Of a stretch of DNA of 36,471 nucleotides, positions 1-8,717 are shown one piece after another. Source of the stretch: Bacteroidales bacterium (lineage in GTDB: Bacteria; Bacteroidota; Bacteroidia; Bacteroidales; VadinHA17); assembly GCA_025454775.1 (NCBI GenBank), contig JALONU010000019.1, positions 1 through 36,471 on the forward strand. Reading direction: 5' to 3'. Made by a program: the position numbers and the translations under genes. Every line of letters begins with the position of its first letter. Position 1 is the first letter of the stretch. The notes under the pieces are model-generated. The model worked only from the letters and a program-made list of their open reading frames with translations. It did no database searches and was not told the origin of the DNA.

Positions 1-834
1 TGGAAACATACCTTCAGGAAAAATTATGCCTGGAATACGGCATTATCGAGGACAAAATATGTTTTCGACCTAACCGGCTCCCAGAATGAATATTATTTTA
101 ATTTATTCTCATCAGTTGAGGATTATAACCTGAGAAGCGACTTGACATTCAATGCAGGTATTCACAGCCTGGTAACTGGATTCGAGCTTACGGAGCACCG
201 GTTCGTACCCAATAAGATTGATGCCAGGGCAAATGAGTTCCTCCTAAATTTCGGGCAGTTCAATAATCTATATGCCCTTGAGGGCGGATTGTACATTGAT
301 GATGAGTTTCCGATTACCGGTAAACTTTCATTTGCAGGCGGAATCAGGTTCTCCTTTTTCAATCATCACGGGCCATTCAGGAAATTTGTAAGGGATCCAT
401 TCGACCAGGTAACAGACACTCTCTTCTATAGCGGATCTCAATCCCTTGCTTTCTACTTTTATCCGGAACCCAGAACCGTTCTTAAATACCAGGTAAACGA
501 GAGTTCGTCATTCAAGGCTTCATACATGAGGATCGCACAGTATGTTCACCTTGCTACATCTGCCTCCGTCTCCATGCCTACCGATATCTGGATTCCCAGT
601 ACGGATTACATCAAACCCATGATTGGTAATCAGTTAAGCCTCGGGTATTTCAGAGATATACGGGGGCAGGATTATGTCTTTTCGACAGAAGTTTATTATA
701 AGTCGATGAGAAACAAGCTGGAGTTTCTCCGTGGGATTGTCTACAACTCAATTTATGGGAACCTAGAAGAAAACCTGGCATCCGGAACCGGCAGATCATA
801 CGGGGTTGAAATATATATAAGACAGGAACCATGA
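1..834 (+). pseudogene. TonB-dependent receptor, C-terminal beta-barrel part (5' end outside window; frame interrupted at ~815-834 and continued by 831..1316)
   Basis: Frame 1 is open from base 1 (WKHTFRKNYAWNTALSRTKYVFDLTGS...) to a TGA at 832-834. The alternating beta-strand composition is typical of TBDR barrels. The continuation is in the frame of 831..1316. Confidence 0.75.
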
Positions 835-1316
835 CAGGTGGGATAAGCTATTCTCTGGCTCGTACAGAGCAGAGGTTCGATGAGATAAATCACGGACTGT
901 TCTATCCGGCGAAATACGACAGGAGGCATGATATAGCAATTACCCTGAACAAACAGTTCAATGCGAAATGGAACGGTTCGGCTGTATTTGTTTTCACTTC
1001 CGGAAATGCATTTACAATGCCTGTCGGAAGATATATCATCCAGGGCAATATCGTAAACCAGTACGGCGATGTAAATCAGTTCAGAATGCCTCCATACCAC
1101 AGGCTTGATTTATCCCTGACAAGAAGTTTAATGATAAGGAAGAAATGGAAATCAGAACTGAATTTTTCCGTGTTCAACGTGTACAACCATGCAAACCCAT
1201 ATTTCATTTACTTTGAGGCTGTCGGGGAACTCGAAGATTACACACTCGAGATCAAGGCTCTGAAGGTGACGCTGTTCCCTGTGATACCATCCATAAGCTG
1301 GAATTTTACATTTTAA
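831..1316 (+). pseudogene. TonB-dependent receptor, extreme C-terminal barrel segment (continuation of 1..834 in another frame)
   Basis: ORF MTGGISYSLARTEQRFDEINHGLFYPAKYDRRHDIAITLNKQFN...YNHANPYF...ISWNFTF has the typical last beta-strands and aromatic terminus of a TBDR. In-frame upstream codons read ...YKTGT|MTGG. Confidence 0.75.
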
Positions 1317-1319
1317 CAT

Positions 1320-2183
1320 ATGATCAGGATAATTCACATTATTATTACCTTCTTCCCGGTACTGCTCCTGCTGGCAACTTCCTGTAATGAAAACCTGGAA
1401 TACAATGTTCCGGATCCTGACGATATGATCGTTATTGACGGTTGGATCGAGAATGGCCAGTACGCGAAAGTCCTCCTGACACGTAATACTCCTTATTTCT
1501 CTTCTCTTGATTCAGCCTCTCTAAGGGAACTGGTGCTTTCGAGGGCAAAAGTCACACTTACTGACGGGGAAAGAAGTGAAATTCTTACCTTGAGAAAGAA
1601 TGACGACTATTTTCCTCCATTCGTTTTTACGGGAAGCGAGATCAGGGGAGAGACAGGCAAAACTTATACACTGACGGCAGAATACGGAGGACGGTCAGCA
1701 TCAGGAAGCACCACTATACCGGCTCCGGTAAGTCTCGATACGATATATTATGTTAACAAGCAGAACACTGACTCAGGAACAATCTATATGGAATTCAGGG
1801 ATCCTCCTTCAGAAAAGAATTATTACCGGATCCTTGCAAAAATACTGGGGAAGGATCCCAATTATTACTCATCCATGATAATGGCGATCAGCGACGTGTT
1901 CTTCAGCGGACAGGAATTCGGATTTACAATTTACAGAGGCCAGAGGTCATACATTTCTGCAGGCACCAATGAATATTTCAAGATTGGTGACACAGTGAGC
2001 ATCAAGTTCTGTACAATAGATGAAGCCCACTACGATTTCTGGAGTTCATTTCAGGATGAAATTCTGAATACCGGAAATCCTTTTGCATCATCTCTTTCGG
2101 TAATAAAATCGAATATAGAAGGAGATGGATTGGGGATATGGGGAGGATATGGAGTCAGCCATTATATGATGATCATAAAATAG
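1320..2183 (+). CDS. DUF4249-type lipoprotein (partner of the TonB-dependent receptor)
   Basis: Lipobox-like LLLLATSC near the N-terminus; sequence NVPDPDDMIVIDGWIENGQYAKVLLTRNTPYF resembles DUF4249 proteins; immediately downstream of the TBDR. Confidence 0.75.
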   Translation: MIRIIHIIITFFPVLLLLATSCNENLEYNVPDPDDMIVIDGWIENGQYAKVLLTRNTPYFSSLDSASLRELVLSRAKVTLTDGERSEILTLRKNDDYFPPFVFTGSEIRGETGKTYTLTAEYGGRSASGSTTIPAPVSLDTIYYVNKQNTDSGTIYMEFRDPPSEKNYYRILAKILGKDPNYYSSMIMAISDVFFSGQEFGFTIYRGQRSYISAGTNEYFKIGDTVSIKFCTIDEAHYDFWSSFQDEILNTGNPFASSLSVIKSNIEGDGLGIWGGYGVSHYMMIIK

Positions 2184-2187
2184 CAAA

Positions 2188-2208
2188 GCCGTTCCCTACA
2201 GAAACGGC
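2188..2208. terminator. candidate bidirectional terminator between convergent genes
   Basis: GCCGTT (2188-2193) pairs with AACGGC (2203-2208) in the 49-nt gap between convergent ORFs; weak T-tract. Confidence 0.4.
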
Positions 2209-2232
2209 CTTGCCAATATCAGCCCTTTTATT

Positions 2233-3612
2233 CTAATATTCAATCGGTTCGTAATCAATATTGTAGTCATCAGCCAAATCTTCAAGGAGATCATTCAGGC
2301 TGTCGATGAAGTCGTCGAATCCCTCTTCAAAATAGGTTTCCATATCGATTGGAGATCCGTCGCCGAAGGTCAGCCTGAAGCTTACCCAGTAATCGTCTCC
2401 CCATTCATAATCATCATGAACAACATAAGCTTCGGCTTTTGCCATGATCTCATTGTTATCCAGATTGATGAGTCGAAGATTCAAATACTTGTTGAGTTCG
2501 TCAGCGATCCGTTCAGAATACTCCTCCTCATCTATGACCTCATCATCATAATCATCTTCAATTTCCCTGACTTCATCTGTAAGTCCCTTGATATCGATAC
2601 TGCCGCGTAAGGCTATATTCATCAACTGAAATTCGGCAGCAGCTGAATGTGCAATCTCCTCGAATTCAACTTCATACCATTCATCAACATCATCACAATA
2701 AACTTCTATCCACTGCTGCAGGGATTCATTCCAGTAATAGTCGCATACGTATGTGTAGGTTTCTGAGAAATGTTCAGTGTTATCATCAATATTCGCTTCT
2801 GTAAATAATCCCTCGACCCCTCCGGACATACTCATTATCAGGTCATTGTTTTCCCACATTTTATAAGTTGCAGTGATTTTCTCGCTGTTATTGGTCACAT
2901 CAACTTCATATTTGTATTCTTCAATGTCCAGGTCGGCGGCCATTGCATTTGGAACACCGTCGCTGTTATAGCTGGCGCCGAATACGAACGTAACAAGTGT
3001 TTCTGTGCCAACTTTAAGGTCGGCTTTAACCCCGGCAGGAAAGTCTCCGGTATATTCATCATCGAACGGGTGATCAAAAACGACGCCTTGATAGTTATAG
3101 ATGGTGAATGTGGCATTATTCAGATTTGTTGCGTCCGAAGCAGGGAATTTGAAGATGAAGCTGTTTCCGCCGAGCTGGATATCCCAGTCGCCCAAGCTCT
3201 GATTCCATGTATAAGTTCCCACATTCTCATCCCAGTACTCCTGAATGCTCTCATAATCATCATCCTCCTGTTTGCAGCTGACAATTGCCGAAAAAAGATC
3301 ACCCGTCGAGGCAGTACCATTTGCTATATTATAGTACTCCTGGATTACATCAAACAGTCTTGAGTCCCTGAATGCAGCCACCCCTTTGGTTCCTGATTCT
3401 GTGACCTCAATAAGGTTTCCGAATGCTTCAACTGTCTGAGTTTCTCTCATTCTCTCGAGCATTGCCATGAAATCCAGGCCGGTATCCTCAATTATAGCTT
3501 TGTTCTGCTCAACAGTGTTGCTGCTGAATTTCTCTGCATCCTTATCATCATCACATGATGCAAGGAGAAACACAATTGATAAAAAAAGACAAAACTTCAA
3601 TAGATTTTTCAT
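2233..3612 (-). CDS. hypothetical acidic lipoprotein
   Basis: 459-aa ORF with signal/lipobox FLLASCDDDKD; very Asp/Glu-rich C-terminus (EIEDDYDDEVIDEEEYSERIADEL...FDDFIDSLNDLLEDLADDYNIDYEPIEY). No family recognised. Confidence 0.75.
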   Translation of the reverse strand: MKNLLKFCLFLSIVFLLASCDDDKDAEKFSSNTVEQNKAIIEDTGLDFMAMLERMRETQTVEAFGNLIEVTESGTKGVAAFRDSRLFDVIQEYYNIANGTASTGDLFSAIVSCKQEDDDYESIQEYWDENVGTYTWNQSLGDWDIQLGGNSFIFKFPASDATNLNNATFTIYNYQGVVFDHPFDDEYTGDFPAGVKADLKVGTETLVTFVFGASYNSDGVPNAMAADLDIEEYKYEVDVTNNSEKITATYKMWENNDLIMSMSGGVEGLFTEANIDDNTEHFSETYTYVCDYYWNESLQQWIEVYCDDVDEWYEVEFEEIAHSAAAEFQLMNIALRGSIDIKGLTDEVREIEDDYDDEVIDEEEYSERIADELNKYLNLRLINLDNNEIMAKAEAYVVHDDYEWGDDYWVSFRLTFGDGSPIDMETYFEEGFDDFIDSLNDLLEDLADDYNIDYEPIEY

Positions 3613-3670
3613 TTTTCTTGGTTTATTAGGGGTTAGGTTTATTGTTTATAAAATATGCTATTACTTTATA

Positions 3671-3678
3671 CAAAGTTA
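3671..3678 (-). promoter_or_regulatory. candidate Bacteroidota -7 element (TAACTTTG) for the acidic lipoprotein
   Basis: + strand CAAAGTTA = TAACTTTG on -, ~59 nt upstream of the start. No well-spaced -33 TTTG seen. Confidence 0.35.
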
Positions 3679-3810
3679 TTGGATTTAAAGCATACTGAAG
3701 TAAGTTTTATCAAATTGTTCACAGTATTTGTCAACAATTATAAATGGTTAAAGACTAAACATGCATAGTGCAGGTCATTCTAGCACTGACTGCAATACTA
3801 ATCAGGGGAT

Positions 3811-3842
3811 AAAAAAAATGAGCCTCTCACCGGGGCTCATTT
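3811..3842 (-). terminator. rho-independent terminator of rpoD
   Basis: Stem AAATGAGCC (3816-3824) / GGCTCATTT (3834-3842) followed on the - strand by a T-run (A-run at 3811-3818 on +), just downstream of the rpoD stop. Confidence 0.75.
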
Positions 3843-3866
3843 ATATTTTCAAATACTGAATCTCTT

Positions 3867-4727
3867 CTAACCAAGATATCCTTTAAGCAGGCGGCTCCTG
3901 GATGTATGCCTCAGCCTTCTTATTGCCTTTTCCTTTATCTGTCTCACTCTTTCCCTGGTAAGTCCGAATTTCTCTCCTATTTCCTCGAGTGTCATTTCCT
4001 GGCAGCCTATTCCGAAAAAGTAGCGTATTATGTCCCTCTCACGTTCGGTAAGCGTTGCAAGTGCCCTGTAGATCTCACGCGACAGAGACTCGTCCATCAG
4101 TAGCTTGTCGGCAACCGGTGAGTCTGAGTTTGTGAGTACATCGAGGAGGCTGTTGTCTTCTCCCTCAATGAAAGGTGCATCCACCGATACATGCCTTCCG
4201 GAGACCTTAAGCGTATCTGTTACTTTCTCCTTTGGAAGTTCCAGCACATCGGCGAGCTCCTCGGGCGATGGTGTACGCTCGTTCTCCTGTTCAAACTTTG
4301 AGAAGGCCTTGTTGATCTTATTAAGTGAACCAACCTGGTTCAGGGGAAGCCTCACAATCCTCGATTGCTCGGCAAGTGCCTGAAGTATCGACTGGCGGAT
4401 CCACCATACGGCATAGGAAATGAACTTGAATCCGCGTGTTTCGTCGAACTTCTCAGCGGCCTTGATAAGTCCAAGGTTGCCTTCATTGATAAGATCGGGA
4501 AGGCTCAGCCCCTGGTTCTGGTATTGTTTTGCAACGGAGACTACGAAGCGGAGGTTTGCTTTTGTAAGTTTTTCCAGGGCAGTCCTGTCACCCTTTTTTA
4601 TCCTTTGTGCAAGTTCGACTTCTTCTTCGACCGAAATCAACTCCTCTTTACCAATTTCCTGCAGGTATTTGTCCAATGATGCACTTTCCCTGTTGGTTAT
4701 GGATTTGGTAATCTTTAGCTGTCTCAT
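3867..4727 (-). CDS. rpoD: RNA polymerase primary sigma factor RpoD/SigA
   Basis: [47 protein letters not shown]...[57 protein letters not shown]...[19 protein letters not shown]: sigma-70 regions 1.2-4.2; short 286-aa Bacteroidota form. Confidence 0.97.
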   Translation of the reverse strand: MRQLKITKSITNRESASLDKYLQEIGKEELISVEEEVELAQRIKKGDRTALEKLTKANLRFVVSVAKQYQNQGLSLPDLINEGNLGLIKAAEKFDETRGFKFISYAVWWIRQSILQALAEQSRIVRLPLNQVGSLNKINKAFSKFEQENERTPSPEELADVLELPKEKVTDTLKVSGRHVSVDAPFIEGEDNSLLDVLTNSDSPVADKLLMDESLSREIYRALATLTERERDIIRYFFGIGCQEMTLEEIGEKFGLTRERVRQIKEKAIRRLRHTSRSRLLKGYLG

Positions 4728-4746
4728 CCGTCTGAAAAAATTTTCG

Positions 4747-4777
4747 CAAAGTTAATGCTTTCCATTGTATAAACAAA
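4747..4777 (-). promoter_or_regulatory. Bacteroidota housekeeping promoter (TTTG-N19-TAACTTTG) upstream of rpoD
   Basis: On + strand CAAAGTTA (4747-4754), 19-nt spacer, CAAA (4774-4777). The reverse complement matches the Bacteroidota consensus TTTG-N17-23-TAnnTTTG, 20 nt upstream of the rpoD start. Confidence 0.65.
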
Positions 4778-4856
4778 ATAAAAACGATATTGCTAAATAA
4801 CCAGCAGAATAAACTACATCCTGCTGGTATTCAACAATTTATATAGAGATGCCCGA

Positions 4857-6317
4857 TTAGTTCCCGAATTTGTAGCTGAAGTATCTTCCGTCAGAGGTAA
4901 GGCCTTCAATGGATTTCAGGGATCTCTCGCTGCCGTTTGTTGCTGAACGGATATCTTCAGCATTGTTCACTTTTTTACCGTTGACCGATATGATTATGCT
5001 TCCCTTTCTAAGCCCCTGCTCACGGAACCAGCCGTCATTTATTTCGACAATTTTGGCCCCGTTGCTCAGCCTGTATGTTCTCAGGTCGGACTGACCGAGA
5101 GATTCGAAGGTAGCTCCGAATACGGAACCCAATCCCATACCCTTTGTTACAACTTCCGTAGTACCGGCGACGTTTTTAAGAGTTATCGGAATGGTACTGA
5201 GCTTTCCGTTCCTGTAGTACGAAATGTTTACCTTATCGCCCGGGCGGTGCCTGCTTATCTGGGCCTGAAGCTCAGAAGCCGAAGCGACCGATACACCGTC
5301 GAACTTTGTTATAATGTCGTCAACCTTAAGGTTGGCGTCAGCAGCTGCGCCTCCGTCCCTGACACTGGTAATAACGGCACCCCTGATGTCAGACAGATTC
5401 TGCTTACTTGCATCGTCTTCCGAAACATCCCTGATGTTCACGCCTATAAGGGCTCTCTGCACTTCGCCGAATTCCTTAAGGTCCTCAACGACTTTCTTCA
5501 CTATGCCTGTGGGTATTGCAAATGAATAGCCCGCATATGCTCCGTTTGGAGAGTAGATTGCAGAGGTAATACCAACCAGGAGTCCCTTTGTGTCGACCAG
5601 GGCTCCGCCGCTGTTGCCCGGGTTAAGGGCTGCATCAGTCTGAATAAACGATTCTATCCTGTATTCCGTATCAAGGATATTCAGGTCCCTGCCCTTGGCG
5701 CTTACGATACCGGCAGTTACCGTTGTCCCGAGAAGGAATGGATTCCCGACTGCCAGGACCCATTCTCCCACATTCAGCTTGTCCGAATCACCGTACCTCA
5801 GATACGAAAGGTTGTCGGCTTTGATCTTCAGAAGTGCGATATCGGTATTAGGATCCCTGCCGACAAGCTCAGCCTTGAACTTCCTGTTGTCGTTGAGTGT
5901 AACTTCTATGTTATCGGCATCCTCAACAACATGGTTGTTGGTTATTATATAGCCGTCGGTTGTGATTATAACTCCAGAGCCATAGCCGGGGACCTCGCGT
6001 GATCCGCCACCCCTGTACCTGTCTCCGTAAAACCATTCCATAAACGGATTGTAGGGGTTTTCAACCGTGGTCTTGGTTGTTACATGGACCACAGCATGCA
6101 CTGTCTGGTCGGCTGCATAAGTAAAATCAACCTGTCCGGGCTGCATCTGGAAAGATGTCAGCACAGCCTGCGCCTGATCCCTCTCCCTTTCTGTCATGGA
6201 ACTGTCAGACACTACTGCCATGGCAGGCTTGTCAATTATCCTGGTATAAGCAAATAATGCGATGGCTCCTCCCAGAATGGCCATCAGCAATCCGCCCAAT
6301 AAATACTTCGCTTTCAT
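4857..6317 (-). CDS. Do/DegP-DegQ family serine endoprotease
   Basis: N-terminal TM helix; trypsin-like triad motifs TNNHVV, DPNTDIALLKI, NPGNSGGALVD; two C-terminal PDZ-like domains. Confidence 0.93.
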   Translation of the reverse strand: MKAKYLLGGLLMAILGGAIALFAYTRIIDKPAMAVVSDSSMTERERDQAQAVLTSFQMQPGQVDFTYAADQTVHAVVHVTTKTTVENPYNPFMEWFYGDRYRGGGSREVPGYGSGVIITTDGYIITNNHVVEDADNIEVTLNDNRKFKAELVGRDPNTDIALLKIKADNLSYLRYGDSDKLNVGEWVLAVGNPFLLGTTVTAGIVSAKGRDLNILDTEYRIESFIQTDAALNPGNSGGALVDTKGLLVGITSAIYSPNGAYAGYSFAIPTGIVKKVVEDLKEFGEVQRALIGVNIRDVSEDDASKQNLSDIRGAVITSVRDGGAAADANLKVDDIITKFDGVSVASASELQAQISRHRPGDKVNISYYRNGKLSTIPITLKNVAGTTEVVTKGMGLGSVFGATFESLGQSDLRTYRLSNGAKIVEINDGWFREQGLRKGSIIISVNGKKVNNAEDIRSATNGSERSLKSIEGLTSDGRYFSYKFGN

Positions 6318-6401
6318 ATTTGTAAAATTTAAAATGTTACTTGTTGCTGGTTAATTGTCTCTTTTTTATTGTTTCTTGTTTCTTTCTTCTTCTGTCTTTA
6401 A

Positions 6402-6444
6402 ACCCGACCCCCAATCCCCCGACCCCCCAACCCCCCAAGGGGGG
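6402..6444. repeat. C-tract/G-tract repeat with terminal CCCCCCAAGGGGGG hairpin; G-quadruplex-capable on the - strand
   Basis: AACCCGACCCCCAATCCCCCGACCCCCCAACCCCCCAAGGGGGG; the - strand reads GGGGGG-TT-GGGGGG-TC-GGGGG-ATT-GGGGG-TC-GGG. Confidence 0.7.
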
Positions 6445-6580
6445 CTTCAAGTCTATTTCTGAATTAGTTCAGACCGGCTGCCGGATACCGGTTATCGTTT
6501 GCCGGTATTCCCTCAGGTTCCCCGAATACTTCAGATCATCCCTCATTAATCTCCTTTTCTCCACTTCGCCCATTCTCCCC

Positions 6581-6625
6581 TTCCATCTTCCGACTTCCGT
6601 CTTCCGTCTTCGGTCTTCCGTCTTT
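6581..6625. repeat. 7-bp tandem array (CTTCCGT), six units
   Basis: CTTCCAT CTTCCGA CTTCCGT CTTCCGT CTTCGGT CTTCCGT CTT in exact 7-bp register. Confidence 0.85.
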
Positions 6626-6730
6626 TATATATCTTTACAACCGTTTTCTGAGGATTTTGTTTTACAAAGATCATGCATTTTTGATATGATTGTCAGTTTA
6701 TTATAATGATTTAACAACACTTTAACATCG

Positions 6731-7507
6731 ATGAATGTATCATTTAACAAGTACCAGGGGGCTGGTAATGATTTCATTATCATAGACAACCGGAAAGGCA
6801 GTATTAATCCGGACGATTCGGTTCTTATTAACAGATTATGCGACCGGCGTTTTGGCATAGGCGCCGACGGTCTTATTCTTGTCAGCGATCATGAAAAGGC
6901 TGATTATGAAATGAAATATTTCAACTCCGACGGCAGGCTGGGATCAATGTGCGGAAACGGAGGCAGATGCACCGCCCATTTTTCGCATAAATGGAAAATT
7001 GCCGGAGATGACCAGAAGTTCATTGCTTACGATGGTATCCACGAAGCTTCTGTAACGGGTGACACTGTCAGGCTCCAGATGGCAGACGTGAACGAATACA
7101 AAATCATCGGAGGCAGCTATTTCATCAACACCGGGTCGCCTCATTATGTCGTTTTTACAAACGGAATAGATAACATGAACGTCAATGAGGAAGGCAGCAG
7201 GCTCAGATGGTCGCCCCTCTTCGCACCGGGCGGCACGAATGTCAATTTTGTGGAAGTCGGCGATAAAGGACTGTATATCAGAACATTCGAAAGAGGTGTC
7301 GAGGAGGAAACCCTTGCCTGCGGGACAGGCGTCACTGCTTCTGCCATAGCTTCAGTCCTGATAGGACATTTTGACACAGGTACTGTAAATGTCAGGGCCA
7401 GGGGAGGTAATCTAAAGGTGGAATTTAAAGTGAAAGACGGAAAAGTGACAAATGTATGGCTTACAGGTCCGGCAACGTTTGTCTTTGAAGGTAGTATTAT
7501 GATATAA
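6731..7507 (+). CDS. dapF: diaminopimelate epimerase
   Basis: KYQGAGNDFIIIDNR, MCGNGGRC (first catalytic Cys) and EEETLACGTG (second catalytic Cys). Confidence 0.97.
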   Translation: MNVSFNKYQGAGNDFIIIDNRKGSINPDDSVLINRLCDRRFGIGADGLILVSDHEKADYEMKYFNSDGRLGSMCGNGGRCTAHFSHKWKIAGDDQKFIAYDGIHEASVTGDTVRLQMADVNEYKIIGGSYFINTGSPHYVVFTNGIDNMNVNEEGSRLRWSPLFAPGGTNVNFVEVGDKGLYIRTFERGVEEETLACGTGVTASAIASVLIGHFDTGTVNVRARGGNLKVEFKVKDGKVTNVWLTGPATFVFEGSIMI

Positions 7508-7540
7508 ACCGAGTCATGACGGAGCATCCTGACAAAGAAA

Positions 7541-7577
7541 GGGTTTGCTTCGTCCCGATGTATCGGGACTCGCAATG
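7541..7577 (+). repeat. REP-like palindromic element, copy 1
   Basis: GGGTTTGCTTC-GTCCCGAT-GT-ATCGGGAC-TCGCAATGAC: perfect 8-bp stem (7552-7559/7562-7569) inside flanks shared with 8672-8717. Confidence 0.75.
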
Positions 7578-7585
7578 ACAATGAC

Positions 7586-8671
7586 ATGAAAAAGATACTG
7601 ATTACGTTAAGCATGGTGCTGGCCGGGATGCAGATTGAAGGACAGCCCGGGACAGTTGAGCTCATGAATGCCATAAACAAGGCAAACGCTGCTTTCGAAG
7701 CCCTTGACCACCGGCTCGATGTGCTGGAGAAAAAGATCGATGATGTGCTATGGTACGACAAGGTCGGAGATATTGCATTTATTGATAAGGTATATCTTAC
7801 AGGTCCTCCCCTGGCAAAGGAGAAGAATCCGACAGGACAGGGAGCAGGGAATCCGGTAAAATTCTGGACTTACATCTTCATCCCGAAGGATGCTGAACAA
7901 GGGAAAAAGTATCCTCTGCTGGTACTCCCCCACGGAGGCGTTCATGCCAACTTCACCACGTATCATACTCACATCATCAGGGAGATGGTGTCGCAGGGAT
8001 ACATCGTAACAGCGCCCGAATACAGGGGATCGACGGGTTACGGAGCAGGGATGTACAATATAATAGACTATGGAGGGCTTGAGGTTCAGGATGTAGACGC
8101 AAGCAGACAATATATGATCGACAATTACTCAATTGTGGACAGGAACAGGGTCGGCATCATAGGCTGGAGCCACGGAGGATACATTGCTCTTTTCAACATA
8201 TTTGAATACCCTGGAAATTATAAAGTTGCCTTTACAGGGGTGCCCGTCAGCGACCTCATCGCAAGAATGGGTTATAAAGACCAGGATTACCGGGACCTTT
8301 TCTCAGGGCAGGCTGCAATCGGGAAACCGGCTGACCAGAATGTGGCTGAATACCGGAAAAGATCACCTGCATGGCAGGTCCACAAGTACCAGAATACTCC
8401 CCTTCTCATCCACACGAATACGAACGACGAGGATGTCAATGTCCTTGAAGTGGAGCATCTGATAAAATCGCTCAAGGCTGAGGGAAAGACCAATTTCACA
8501 TATGAAATCTTTGAAAATATGCCGGGAGGGCATTCCTTCGACCGGATGGATTACCTCGAAGCCAAGGAAATAAGGATTAAAATATACAATCATCTGAACA
8601 AATACCTGAATCCTCCCAAACCCTTCAGATCATTGAAAGACCTTCAGAAAGCGGGGTATGTATTTAATTAA
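7586..8671 (+). CDS. S9-type peptidase / alpha-beta hydrolase (secreted)
   Basis: Signal peptide MKKILITLSMVLAGMQIEGQ; LPHGGVHANF, nucleophile motif GIIGWSHGGYIAL, NTNDEDVNVLEVEHLIKSLKAEG and GGHSF (catalytic His) as in prolyl oligopeptidase-like hydrolases. Confidence 0.85.
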   Translation: MKKILITLSMVLAGMQIEGQPGTVELMNAINKANAAFEALDHRLDVLEKKIDDVLWYDKVGDIAFIDKVYLTGPPLAKEKNPTGQGAGNPVKFWTYIFIPKDAEQGKKYPLLVLPHGGVHANFTTYHTHIIREMVSQGYIVTAPEYRGSTGYGAGMYNIIDYGGLEVQDVDASRQYMIDNYSIVDRNRVGIIGWSHGGYIALFNIFEYPGNYKVAFTGVPVSDLIARMGYKDQDYRDLFSGQAAIGKPADQNVAEYRKRSPAWQVHKYQNTPLLIHTNTNDEDVNVLEVEHLIKSLKAEGKTNFTYEIFENMPGGHSFDRMDYLEAKEIRIKIYNHLNKYLNPPKPFRSLKDLQKAGYVFN

Positions 8672-8717
8672 AGGATTGCTTCGTCCCCTCGCCTGAGGCG
8701 AGGGTTCTCGCAATGAC
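8672..8717 (+). repeat. REP-like palindromic element, copy 2
   Basis: AGGATTGCTTCGTC-CCCTCGCC-TGA-GGCGAGGG-TTCTCGCAATGAC: perfect 8-bp stem (8686-8693/8697-8704); same flanks (TTGCTTCGTCCC ... CTCGCAATGACA) as copy 1. Confidence 0.8.

Noticed and set aside
6341-6706. ORF of 121 aa in the degQ-dapF gap
   Set aside because: It is a translation of the C-tract and CTTCCGT repeats (NPTPNPPTPQPPKGG, RLRSSVF); no coding signature.
7144-7761. 205-aa antisense ORF spanning dapF and the hydrolase start
   Set aside because: Lies opposite two well-supported genes and crosses the REP-like element; composition is low-complexity Ser/Pro.
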